Shown: positions 34,911 to 43,174 of the stretch, in pieces
Numbering within the stretch: the stretch's first letter is position 1
How the letters are laid out: each line of letters starts with the position of its first letter
Assembly: GCA_029865985.1 (NCBI GenBank)
Contig: JARXAF010000198.1
Span: 1-46,288, forward strand
DNA length: 46,288 nt
Direction of reading: 5' to 3'
From: Verrucomicrobiota bacterium
GTDB taxonomy: Bacteria; Verrucomicrobiota; Verrucomicrobiia; Limisphaerales; UBA9464
Position numbers and translations under genes: made by a program
Notes under the pieces: model-generated
Seen by the model: the letters and a program-made list of their open reading frames with translations, nothing else
The model's database searches: none
What the model was told of the DNA's origin: nothing

Positions 34911-37037
34911 TCAACGCTGGCCCGCCCGCCTCAGGGCCTCGTCCACAGTACTCGGAGTCAGCACCACGGGCAGGAGCTCCGGAGCTTTGGCTAGATCGGC
35001 GGAATAAACCAAAACCAAGGGAACACCCCGACGGCCGTGCTTCTTGAGTTCGTCGGCGATGAGCGGGTCCCCATCGGTGAAATCACCCTCGAAAACCCGG
35101 ACTCCCAATTCCTTGATGCGCGCCCGCGTGGCGTCGATCTCGATGGCGGTCGCCTTGTTCCACTTGCAGTTGAGACAACTGTCGGCGGTGAAATCCACCA
35201 GCACCGGATGCCCCTCGCGACGCGCTTGCTCGACGGCCGCCGGGCTCCACTTCTGCCAATCCATGCCCTTGATCTTTTGAGGCGCTGGTGTGCGCCAGTC
35301 CAACTGGCGCTCTAGGAATCCGAAATACCCAGCCAAAACCAGTAGAACGGCAATGCCCATGGCCCATCCCCGTCCACGGGTTGAACGCTGCACAAACTCC
35401 CCCCAAACCCAGGCCGCCGTCGCCAAGACCACCAGGAAGAGCCCAAACCACAGCACGCCCGTGCCGGACTCGCCCAAGCGACCGGCGGTGAACCAGAACA
35501 ACCACATGGCCGTTGCCAGCATCGGGAAGCCCATGCCCACCTTGAAGCGCACCATCCAGACACCCGGCCTTGGCAAGAATCGCAACCACGCTGGTTCCCA
35601 ACACAGCGCCACAAACGGCAAGGCCAGGCCTGCACCGATGGCGACAAAGAACAAAAGAATGACCAACGGCGGCTGAAGGAAGGCGAACGCCAGCGCCGAG
35701 GCCAGGAACGGAGCCGTGCACGGAGTCGCCAAAACCGCAGCGAGAACACCATTGAAGAAGGCCCCACTCCACCCCTCCTTCGTCGACAGATCCGAGGCCT
35801 TTTGCATGGCCGATCCCCCGAGGGTGAGCTCGAACACGCCAAAGAGGTTCAACGCCACGAGGGTGATGAGCACGGTGATCAACACCCGAAACACCGGATT
35901 CTGGAAGGGAGCACTCCAACTGGCCGTACCACCAGCGGCTTGCACGGCCAAGGCCACACCGGCCAAAACCAAGAATGACACCAACACCCCGGCCCCGTAC
36001 ACCAACCCAAGTGTGCGGACCCGGCGGGGCTGCTCCTTGGCTTGCTGAACAAACCCGAGAACTTTGAGTGCCAAAACCGGCAGCACACACGGCATCACGT
36101 TGAGGATGAGTCCGCCCACAAAGGCCGAGAACAACTTGAGAAGCAACTCAGCGAGGGACACGGGTTCGGCCGGCGCAGTGGCTGCCGAGGGTGTCCCTGG
36201 CGAGGCCGCCACGATGGGGACACTGAATTCCACCGTCTCGGCGGGAGTAGCGGCTGCCTTAGGAACCAGCAGCCCTGCCAACCGGTTCGGCCATCCCGAT
36301 TCGCCTGGCGTCACCGTCTTGCGGATGCGAAGGAACCCATTCTGCGGGTCAAGCCATTCAGTTTTGACGGACACCGCTGCCACCCCACCGGCGGCCTCGA
36401 AGGGATACACATCGAATCCTGAGACTCCTGGGATTGGCTTCCACGAGATCAGCAACTTCCGAGGCACCGCCCCCTCGGAAGTCTCCCAGGTCGCGGTGAT
36501 CGGAACATCGGCAACTGGGCGCGGCACCCGCTGTCTGGCCGCCTGAATTTCGGCGGCATGGGTGGAGGCTTCGACGGTGCTGCCCACCGAAATAGAGGTC
36601 TCCACCGAGGCGCTGCCCGGAACACATTCCTCATGGCATTCGAGCCATTTAACCTTGGCCTTGAGCGTCCAGGGACCCGACGTCTGGTTGGTGGAAATTT
36701 CGATCGGAACCAATAGCATCACCGACCCGGAATAAGTCAGAGTGTCGAATTCCTTTTCGGTGGTTTTTTCAGGAGCCGGCCATTGGATGGGTCCGGCCGT
36801 GATGCCCGGCGGAAGGGTCCATTCCACCCGGGTCTTGAGACCCACCTCATCGCCGGGATTGCGCCAATAAATATGCCATCCATCGGCCACTTGAATGCGT
36901 ATGGCCACCGTCATGGTGGACCCCGGACGCGCCGTGGAGGCATCCGTCCACAACTCGACTTGGGTGGTCGATTCCGCCCGCACTCCACAGTATGCGACCA
37001 TCCAGCACAGTGACAGCAACAACCCGATCCAACGCAT
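34911..37037 (-). CDS. DsbD/ScsB-like thiol:disulfide interchange protein
   Basis: A 708-residue membrane protein from ATG at 37037 (MRWIGLLLSLCW); the track start at 37106 is less likely. The N-terminal periplasmic region includes WLECHEECVPG, a Cys pair as in DsbD-alpha/ScsB proteins. The membrane core has NVMPCVLPVLALK near residue 310 and ATPCTAPFL, the paired intramembrane cysteines of the DsbD beta domain. The C-terminal thioredoxin domain has FTADSCLNCKWNK near residue 620. It carries electrons from cytoplasmic thioredoxin to periplasmic targets, including apocytochromes, whose CXXCH cysteines must be reduced before heme attachment. The heme-rich gene run immediately downstream makes that role attractive but does not prove it. 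Confidence 0.93.
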   Translation of the reverse strand: MRWIGLLLSLCWMVAYCGVRAESTTQVELWTDASTARPGSTMTVAIRIQVADGWHIYWRNPGDEVGLKTRVEWTLPPGITAGPIQWPAPEKTTEKEFDTLTYSGSVMLLVPIEISTNQTSGPWTLKAKVKWLECHEECVPGSASVETSISVGSTVEASTHAAEIQAARQRVPRPVADVPITATWETSEGAVPRKLLISWKPIPGVSGFDVYPFEAAGGVAAVSVKTEWLDPQNGFLRIRKTVTPGESGWPNRLAGLLVPKAAATPAETVEFSVPIVAASPGTPSAATAPAEPVSLAELLLKLFSAFVGGLILNVMPCVLPVLALKVLGFVQQAKEQPRRVRTLGLVYGAGVLVSFLVLAGVALAVQAAGGTASWSAPFQNPVFRVLITVLITLVALNLFGVFELTLGGSAMQKASDLSTKEGWSGAFFNGVLAAVLATPCTAPFLASALAFAFLQPPLVILLFFVAIGAGLALPFVALCWEPAWLRFLPRPGVWMVRFKVGMGFPMLATAMWLFWFTAGRLGESGTGVLWFGLFLVVLATAAWVWGEFVQRSTRGRGWAMGIAVLLVLAGYFGFLERQLDWRTPAPQKIKGMDWQKWSPAAVEQARREGHPVLVDFTADSCLNCKWNKATAIEIDATRARIKELGVRVFEGDFTDGDPLIADELKKHGRRGVPLVLVYSADLAKAPELLPVVLTPSTVDEALRRAGQR

Positions 37038-37177
37038 TCCTAAATGAGAGTCGACACGAAGCCCCTTGTCCAATGATTCCGCCCCATTCCTCTGTCGGTT
37101 TATCACTCACTCTCGCATTCGCGCACCCCGCCATCTCGGTCCGGCAATCCAGCACGAGGACGGCTGAACAGGGCCTT

Positions 37178-37216
37178 CTAAAAAGAAAAAAGGCGCGATG
37201 AAATTCATCGCGCCTT
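37178..37216 (-). terminator. Rho-independent terminator after the PEP-CTERM gene
   Basis: On the minus strand a 13-base stem (AAGGCGCGATGAA with its exact complement, arms 37190-37202 and 37204-37216) is followed by a T-rich run TTTTTCTTTTT. It lies 26 bases after the PEP-CTERM stop and separates that gene from the DsbD-like gene. Confidence 0.85.
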
Positions 37217-37241
37217 GAAAGACGGAACCAGCAGTTGCCGA

Positions 37242-37949
37242 TTAGCGGCGGTTGCGGCGGAGTGCAGCAGCACCCACGAACGCCGCACCGACAACACCGA
37301 GGGCCACCGTGGTGGGCTCCGGAACAGTCGCGGTGATGGCCAACTTGAAATTGGCATCCCCACCAGTGTTCAAAGCGCGCAGAGCCCAATCGTTGTTACC
37401 GGAACCGGTCTTCTGCCAGAAATCACCACCGGATTGACCCACATTCAAGTGCGGGCGACCCACAGCGGATTCAGCACCACCGATAACCCAGCCCTTGTCA
37501 GCGCCCGTGGAGGCACCCGAGAAGCTCACGGTCACCGTGAAATCCTTGGGCAAAACAAAGTTACCGTACTGGGCAACGTAAGGAGCATAATCGAACGTGG
37601 CCGTGTTGTAGCCCTGGGAGATACCAATGCCCGGAACGTTCAAGAGGGCAGTGCCGGGAGCCTTGAAACCGTTGATCAACGCACCGTCGTTGGCGTAGAT
37701 GTTCAGGTTCATGGTGCCGCCGAGCGAAGCGGAGTAGTAGTCGAACGACAGGGTGGAGAGCCGATAACCTGCAGCCGGCAAGGTGATCTGGTCGCCGAAC
37801 TCAAGGCCTTGGTGGCCGTTGGCCGGGGAGGTGCCCACACCGTAGATATCGGTGCCGGTCCCTGTGGTGGAATAAATGGTACCAGCGAACACCGACGCCG
37901 TTGAAAGGGCCAGCGCAGCTGCTGCAGCAAGAATAGAAGTCTGAGTCAT
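37242..37949 (-). CDS. PEP-CTERM sorted exported protein
   Basis: A 235-residue protein with an N-terminal signal (MTQTSILAAAAALALSTASVFAG) and a C-terminal tripartite sorting tail: VPEPTTVALG, a hydrophobic stretch (VVGAAFVGAAAL) and a basic end (RRNRR). PEP-CTERM tails are recognised by exosortases (EpsH/XrtA family), which cleave and anchor the protein in the envelope. The middle is beta-rich, with YRLSTLSFDYYSASLGGTMNLNIYAND and a Gly/Asn-rich segment, and no enzyme motif is visible. No exosortase is encoded in the window. A strong terminator follows, so it is probably monocistronic. The 141 bases upstream show a possible -35 (TTGACC) but no good -10. Confidence 0.92.
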   Translation of the reverse strand: MTQTSILAAAAALALSTASVFAGTIYSTTGTGTDIYGVGTSPANGHQGLEFGDQITLPAAGYRLSTLSFDYYSASLGGTMNLNIYANDGALINGFKAPGTALLNVPGIGISQGYNTATFDYAPYVAQYGNFVLPKDFTVTVSFSGASTGADKGWVIGGAESAVGRPHLNVGQSGGDFWQKTGSGNNDWALRALNTGGDANFKLAITATVPEPTTVALGVVGAAFVGAAALRRNRR

Positions 37950-38090
37950 AGTCAGTTATTAGTTTTTTGAGATCTGAAATCTCCCTTTGTCACCGGTCGC
38001 TACCGATTTGTTTTCGCAACAAAACCTCTCTCGGTCAAGCGAGCTTCCAAAAATAATTGAACAAAAGTGCCTCCGCGGAGACCCATAGGC

Positions 38091-40799
38091 TCAAGGGTTC
38101 AGGCGGCTCTGGATTTCACGGGCCTCCGATTGGGCTTCTTCCCATGGCTTTCCGGCCGACATTCCTGGTCGTTGATGCCCCGCATACGTCAACGCAGCAT
38201 CTTTGAGCACCCGCTGACGGCGTCGGATCAGAGCCCATGGATCGGCCGGATTTTGTGACAACCGAAGCAATTCGTCTGGGGTTGCAAACTCCATCCAAGC
38301 CACCTGCGCGCCCATCGCCCGCAAGGCTTCACGAGCCATCAGCCAGTGGCCCTGTCGATTGGCATGCACTCCATCCCCCGACAGCGTGAACGCGGGATTC
38401 TGAGAGCGCTGAGCGTTGAGGAATTCTCTCATGGGACCGTGCACATCCACCACCTGCCACCCGTTGAGTCGCTGCGCGACCAACCACTGCGAATAGGCAC
38501 TCAACACCTCATCGTAGCCTTCGAAGGGTTGCGGATAGGCCTTGAGACCCGCGGGCAAGGTGCGCCCTTTTAATGGCTGGGAATCAAACACGGGCGGCGT
38601 CAGGTGGATCACGCGAACCCCTTCATGGGCTGCCGCCTCGTGCAACCGGCGCATGCCGTCGCGGAATTTGGCGAAGCGCGACTCTTCCAAGGGAAAGTAA
38701 ATCCCGTCGTTCATTCCGTAGCAGGCCAAGATCAAGTCGGGCTTGAGGCGGCTCAAAACCCGCGCCAGACGCTCATGGACATCTGGTCGCGGAAATGCGC
38801 CACCCGCATGTCCTTCTTCCGACAAGCCAGAGGCGGTCTCGCTGGGCAAACCGAGATTGAGAATCTCCGGATGACTGCCGGGATCAATTCGCCGAATGCC
38901 CGCCTCCAGAAACTCCACCCACTCACCGGAATAGGTAATACTGTCACCGAGCACCACAATGCGGGGTGCGGATCGAATCATTCGGGCGGCCTCGGTGGGC
39001 AATGCCTCGCCAACGGCGGGTACCAACCGGATCTGACGCAAGTCCATCACCGCGCCACCGATTTTGCGGACGGGTCGAACCGCCAAGGTGTGTCGACCCG
39101 CTCCCAAAGAGACGCGACCCAGACGCCGAACGACAAAATTCTGGAAATGCCCCGTCTCTTCCACAGTCCAGGGAATAACCTGATCCGCGATGCGCAACTC
39201 GATCTGGCTACCCGCCGATCCTCGCCCGCAACCTTGCGTCAACTCCACTTCGAAGACTCCCGCCTGGGTGAGGTCCAAGGTCCAATCGGCCCAGTCCTCG
39301 GCGCGAGCCCACCAACCGAGCGTGTCCTTGAAGGGCATTGGCTCATACCTCAGCACGGTTCCATGCACGGAGGCGGAACGCGAATGCAGCAGCAGAGTCC
39401 CATCGGTTGAAACCGACAGGGGTTGGGCCTGATAGTCCGGATTGGACATCGGCCATTGAGCCCCGACCCGGCCTTGCCAGTCGGCCAGACGACGAGACAA
39501 ATCCATGACTCGTTGTGGTTGCTCAGCGGCCACATTGCGGGTTTCACCCGGGTCCTGAGCGAGGTCGAACAATTCATGGCGACCGTCCTCGTAATACTGG
39601 ATGAGTTTCCAATCCCCAGCCCGAATCGCCGAATAGGGCGTGGCACCGCCGGGATGATAATGCGGGTAGTGCCAGCCGATGACATCACGCCGAAGCCGGG
39701 CGGAGGCATCCTTCAAGAGCGGCCCCAAATTCGATCCATCTTCGAGGGTTTCAGCGGACGATCCCGACATCGCCGCAGCCACCGTGGCGGCTATGTCCAT
39801 GGAGATCACGGGTTGATCCACCCGCCCCTGGGGCACGGCCACTCCCGGCCAACGGACCAGCAGCGGCACTCGAATACCCCCCTCATAGGGCGAACCCTTG
39901 CCCGATCGCAACGGTGTGTTGGAAGTCGGAGGATTCTGACCCAGGACCAGCCCGCCGTTGTCCGAGGTGAAGACCACGACCGTGTGATCGGTGAGGCCGC
40001 TGGAATCGAGAGCAGACAAAACCTGCCCCACCGCCGCGTCCAAGCTCTCCAGCATCGCCGCATAGACGGCGTTGGTTTGGGAACCCCCTACCGTCCGGGC
40101 TTTCTTGCGATACTTTTCCACGAGCCCCGGCTTGGCCTGAAGCGGCGTGTGGACCGAGTGGAAGGCCACCTGAAGAAAGAACGGCTGGTCTCGATGCCCG
40201 CGGATGAAGGCGGCCGCTTCAGTCCCCTCGCGATCGGTCAGATACTCCCCCCGAGGTCCGTCGGGAAGCTGCGGCAATCCGTAAGGCGAAAAATAGGAAG
40301 GTGGCTGGCCGCGATGGTCTCCACCGAGGTTGAGGTCGAAGCCTTGCTGGAGCGGCCCGAACCCTTCCCCGCCGAGGTGCCATTTTCCGATATGCGCTGT
40401 GGTACGACCTGAGGCCTTGGCCCGTTCGGCGAGTGTTTGCTCGGACAGCGGCAACGCCTTTACCCAGTCGGCCGGCGGACGCAGCTTGGCTTTGGGAGCA
40501 TCGTGCCCGGCAATCCAATCGGTGATCTTGAGTCGGGCCGGGTACTTGCCCGTCATGAGCGCTGCGCGAGTGGGAGAGCACACCGTGCACGCGGAGTAGG
40601 CCTGAGTGAACTGAACCCCTTCCCGGGCCAATCGATCCAAGTTGGGAGTCTCGTGGAAGCGGCTGCCACTCGAAGCCAAATCATGGGCCCCCAGGTCGTC
40701 AGCGACCATCAGAACCACATTGAGCCGCGCGGCATCAGCCGCATGCAACCCACCGACGGCCATCAACAGCCCCAATAGCAGACCGAATCGAGGAATCAT
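38091..40799 (-). CDS. Sulfatase / beta-sandwich / SGNH-hydrolase fusion
   Basis: A 902-residue exported protein from ATG at 40799 (MIPRFGLLLGLLMAVGG, signal peptide); the track uses a GTG at 40871. Residues about 25-440 form a type I sulfatase. CSPTRAALMTG carries the formylglycine Cys at about residue 74, NVVLMVADDLGAHD supplies metal-binding Asp residues, and FTSDNGG and the C-terminal subdomain DGRHELFDLAQDPGE follow. Residues about 500-605 resemble a CBM-like beta sandwich (WADWTLDLTQAGVFEVELTQ). Residues about 612-830 are an SGNH/GDSL hydrolase with VVLGDSITYSG (block I), GMNDGIY (block III) and DGVHANRQGH (catalytic Asp/His). It could remove sulfate and ester groups from one polysaccharide. 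The substrate is unknown. Confidence 0.93.
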   Translation of the reverse strand: MIPRFGLLLGLLMAVGGLHAADAARLNVVLMVADDLGAHDLASSGSRFHETPNLDRLAREGVQFTQAYSACTVCSPTRAALMTGKYPARLKITDWIAGHDAPKAKLRPPADWVKALPLSEQTLAERAKASGRTTAHIGKWHLGGEGFGPLQQGFDLNLGGDHRGQPPSYFSPYGLPQLPDGPRGEYLTDREGTEAAAFIRGHRDQPFFLQVAFHSVHTPLQAKPGLVEKYRKKARTVGGSQTNAVYAAMLESLDAAVGQVLSALDSSGLTDHTVVVFTSDNGGLVLGQNPPTSNTPLRSGKGSPYEGGIRVPLLVRWPGVAVPQGRVDQPVISMDIAATVAAAMSGSSAETLEDGSNLGPLLKDASARLRRDVIGWHYPHYHPGGATPYSAIRAGDWKLIQYYEDGRHELFDLAQDPGETRNVAAEQPQRVMDLSRRLADWQGRVGAQWPMSNPDYQAQPLSVSTDGTLLLHSRSASVHGTVLRYEPMPFKDTLGWWARAEDWADWTLDLTQAGVFEVELTQGCGRGSAGSQIELRIADQVIPWTVEETGHFQNFVVRRLGRVSLGAGRHTLAVRPVRKIGGAVMDLRQIRLVPAVGEALPTEAARMIRSAPRIVVLGDSITYSGEWVEFLEAGIRRIDPGSHPEILNLGLPSETASGLSEEGHAGGAFPRPDVHERLARVLSRLKPDLILACYGMNDGIYFPLEESRFAKFRDGMRRLHEAAAHEGVRVIHLTPPVFDSQPLKGRTLPAGLKAYPQPFEGYDEVLSAYSQWLVAQRLNGWQVVDVHGPMREFLNAQRSQNPAFTLSGDGVHANRQGHWLMAREALRAMGAQVAWMEFATPDELLRLSQNPADPWALIRRRQRVLKDAALTYAGHQRPGMSAGKPWEEAQSEAREIQSRLNP

Positions 40800-40918
40800 C
40801 CACGGAGACTGACCCGACCGGGCTCGATGGGAAAGCGCGGAGAGAATCTGGGAAGGACCGCTTTGAAACACTTCAGGTCAAAGCAACCTTCGTAGTTCGG
40901 AGCACACGATGCAAACCA

Positions 40919-40950
40919 CCGGTTGGACTTTGGAAACAAAGCCCAACCGG
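40919..40950 (-). terminator. Strong hairpin after fabF, possible terminator
   Basis: Arms CCGGTTGG and CCAACCGG extend inward to a 14-bp stem that pairs perfectly on the minus strand if one G-U pair is allowed, with a four-base loop. It lies 27 bases after the fabF stop. There is no good T-run after it on the minus strand, so termination may be incomplete or factor-dependent. Confidence 0.5.
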
Positions 40951-40976
40951 AGAAGTGCGAACTAAAAAACAACCGA

Positions 40977-42236
40977 TCAACCCACGAACCGCTTGCCGAT
41001 GACGATCGCGTTGTGGCCGCCGAACCCGAACGAGTTGTTCAGGAAGGCGTTGATCTTCATCGGGCGGGGCGTGTGCGGCACGTAGTCCAAATCACAGGCC
41101 GGATCCGGGTTCTCCAAATTGATGGTCGGCGGAGCGATCTGGGCCTCGAGGGCCTTGCAGCACAGGAGGGATTCGATACCACCCGCCGCACCCAGCATGT
41201 GTCCGGTCGCTCCCTTGGTGGAACTAATGGCCAGCTTCCGGGCATAGTCTCCGAAGACCCGCTTGATGGCCTGGGTCTCACAAACATCACCCACCGGGGT
41301 GCTCGTGGCGTGGGCATTGACGTAATCGATCTCTTCCGGGCGCATTTGGGCGTGCTTGAGCCCCATCTGGATGGCCCGTGCCGCACCGGCTCCCTCGGGA
41401 TCGGGCGAGGTCATGTGGTTGGCGTCGCAGGTGTTGCCGTAGCCCATGATCTCGCAATAAATGCGGGCCCCACGCTTCTTGGCATGCTCCAACTCCTCGA
41501 GCACCAACACCGCCGCGCCTTCACCCATCACGAAACCGTCGCGGTCCCGATCGAACGGGCGACTGGCATGCTGAGGGTCATCATTGCGGGTGGACATGGC
41601 CTTCATGGCCGCAAAGCCGCTCATGCCCAACGGCACGACGGTGGCTTCGGTACCGCCAGCGAACATGACCGAAGCGTCTCCGCGCTTGATCGCCCACCAG
41701 GCCTCACCAATCGCGTGGTTGCTGGTCGCGCAGGCCGAGCACGTGGCAAAGTTCGGGCCGCGGAGGTTGTTGTAGAGCGCGAACAAGCCCGAGGACATGT
41801 TCAGGATGAGCATGGGGATCATGAAGGGGCTCACCCGCCCCGGACCCTTGGCCAACAAAATCTTGTGCTGTTCCTCGGTGGTGTGCAAACCGCCGATGCC
41901 GGACCCGATGTAGACCCCGATTTCGTCGCGGTTTTCAGCCTCCAAGTTCAGCCCGGAATCCTTGAGCGCTCCCCAACCGGCATAAACGCCGAAGTGGGTG
42001 AAGCGGTCGGATCGTCGCACTTCTTTGGGACTGGGGAAGGCCGGCACCGGATCAAAGTCGCGAACTTCCGCGGCGATTTGGCAATCGAAGGCGGAAATGT
42101 CGAAGGCGCCCACGCGACCTACACCACATTTTCCGGCCAAGATGTTTTTCCAGACGGTATCGGCATCCAGCCCCAGCGGGGAGGCACAACCCAGACCGGT
42201 CACAACCACGCGGCGTTCAGACCAAGCATTCGACAT
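40977..42236 (-). CDS. fabF: Beta-ketoacyl-[acyl-carrier-protein] synthase II
   Basis: A 419-residue condensing enzyme from ATG at 42236 (MSNAWSERRVVVTGLG). The track start at 42275 adds thirteen residues outside the family. It elongates acyl-ACP with malonyl-ACP in fatty acid synthesis. The catalytic Cys is in SACATSNHAIG (about residue 169), the two His are in NAHATSTPVGD and GATGHMLGAAGG, and the C-terminal NNSFGFGGHNA is intact. It follows acpP by 140 bases, a gap that contains a hairpin, and a further hairpin lies after it. Length is typical. Confidence 0.97.
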   Translation of the reverse strand: MSNAWSERRVVVTGLGCASPLGLDADTVWKNILAGKCGVGRVGAFDISAFDCQIAAEVRDFDPVPAFPSPKEVRRSDRFTHFGVYAGWGALKDSGLNLEAENRDEIGVYIGSGIGGLHTTEEQHKILLAKGPGRVSPFMIPMLILNMSSGLFALYNNLRGPNFATCSACATSNHAIGEAWWAIKRGDASVMFAGGTEATVVPLGMSGFAAMKAMSTRNDDPQHASRPFDRDRDGFVMGEGAAVLVLEELEHAKKRGARIYCEIMGYGNTCDANHMTSPDPEGAGAARAIQMGLKHAQMRPEEIDYVNAHATSTPVGDVCETQAIKRVFGDYARKLAISSTKGATGHMLGAAGGIESLLCCKALEAQIAPPTINLENPDPACDLDYVPHTPRPMKINAFLNNSFGFGGHNAIVIGKRFVG

Positions 42237-42324
42237 AGTTCGGGGACAGGTTACCCACCTTCGGAAGACACACAAGCGCGCGTCAACCTTGATGGGAAAT
42301 CCTGTTTACGGAGTGTTCGCAATG

Positions 42325-42356
42325 AAAAAGGGCAGCTCCGGAGGCCGGGCTGCCCT
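42325..42356 (-). terminator. Hairpin between acpP and fabF, possible partial terminator
   Basis: AGGGCAGC at 42329-42336 pairs with GCTGCCCT at 42349-42356, and CCGG/CCGG pairs inside with one bulged base. On the minus strand the stem is followed by TTTTCATT, a short T-run. It lies 21 bases after the acpP stop and could lower fabF transcription relative to acpP. Confidence 0.5.
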
Positions 42357-42376
42357 GATGAAAGGGGGGCTCAGGG

Positions 42377-42622
42377 TTACTTGGCCTGAGAATCCTCGAC
42401 GTGCTTGATGACGTCGCCAACGCTCTGAAGCTTCTCCGCTTCGTCGTCCGGGATCTCCAGACCAAATTCCTCCTCGAGGGCCATCACCAACTCGACAGTG
42501 TCGAGAGAGTCAGCGCCCAAGTCCTCAATGAACTTGGCTTCGGGAGTCACCTGGTCGGCGGTCACGCCCAGTTGCTCGATGATGATGTCCTTGATCCGCT
42601 GCTCGATGGTTTTATCAGCCAT
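42377..42622 (-). CDS. acpP: Acyl carrier protein
   Basis: An 81-residue acidic protein with the phosphopantetheine site in [21 protein letters not shown]; Ser39 is the attachment residue. It shuttles acyl chains between the fatty acid synthase enzymes. The sequence is a standard AcpP in length and charge. It lies between the unknown gene at 42683 (60 bases upstream) and fabF. A promoter-like pair just upstream suggests extra transcription of this abundant protein. Confidence 0.98.
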   Translation of the reverse strand: MADKTIEQRIKDIIIEQLGVTADQVTPEAKFIEDLGADSLDTVELVMALEEEFGLEIPDDEAEKLQSVGDVIKHVEDSQAK

Positions 42623-42645
42623 GGTAAATGTCTCGTTCGGGCGCC

Positions 42646-42674
42646 TGTCTAGGCGTGTGACACCCGACCGTCAA
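42646..42674 (-). promoter_or_regulatory. Predicted sigma70-type promoter for acpP
   Basis: On the minus strand TTGACG (42669-42674) and TAGACA (42646-42651) are separated by exactly 17 bases, 24 bases before the acpP ATG. The -35 box matches five of six consensus bases; the -10 match is moderate. It would let acpP be expressed more than fabG. The assignment is by eye only. Confidence 0.4.
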
Positions 42675-42682
42675 GCGCCCGT

Positions 42683-43174
42683 TCAGGAATTTTTCTCCGT
42701 CGACCGAAGTTGCGAAGGCAGCAATGCAGGTACTCCGTCGTCCTGACGGGCCAAAGCGGCCAATTCCCGCCCGGTCCAAGCCATGCGCTCACAGGCCACA
42801 GCCCGGGGAGGTTGGGCCTGCCTCAGACATCCGAGCAAGTGCTGCAACTCCCGGACAGAAGTGTCCATTGGCACCATGATTTGGAAATCACCGTCCGGCT
42901 GATCCCGAAAATCCAATGCATCGAAACCCGCCAACGGCAGGCGCGGGCGCACCAAGTTCCATCGAGACCGAGCATCCACCAAGAACACCAGTGGCCGTTG
43001 CTCCCAGGCCAAGCTGGCCACCCGACGGCGATCCTCAGGCCGCAGGCGGGACAGCCATTCGGGACAGGCTGTGTTCAAGGGCGGCTGCAACGCTGATTCC
43101 AACGCCGACTCCGAAGCCGCACCCCAAAGCAGCGACAATTCCCCCTGACCAGAATCGGGTGATGGCGAACTCAC
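42683..43174 (-). CDS. Unknown protein coupled to fabG
   Basis: A 163-residue protein starting with GTG at 43174 that overlaps the fabG TGA by four bases (GTGA). It has no signal peptide or membrane segment. The sequence is Leu/Arg-rich, with PEWLSRLRPEDRRRVASLAWEQRPLVFLVDARSRWN and FQIMVPMDTSVRELQHLLG. I do not recognise a family. The overlap and position between fabG and acpP suggest coexpression with fatty acid synthesis, and a role in that pathway is possible. The codon pattern resembles that of its neighbours. A spurious ORF is unlikely given the coupling but cannot be ruled out without homologues. Confidence 0.7.
   Translation of the reverse strand: MSSPSPDSGQGELSLLWGAASESALESALQPPLNTACPEWLSRLRPEDRRRVASLAWEQRPLVFLVDARSRWNLVRPRLPLAGFDALDFRDQPDGDFQIMVPMDTSVRELQHLLGCLRQAQPPRAVACERMAWTGRELAALARQDDGVPALLPSQLRSTEKNS

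Noticed and set aside
38009-38038. Promoter for the PEP-CTERM gene (TTGACC)
   Set aside because: No acceptable -10 box lies at 16-19 base spacing.
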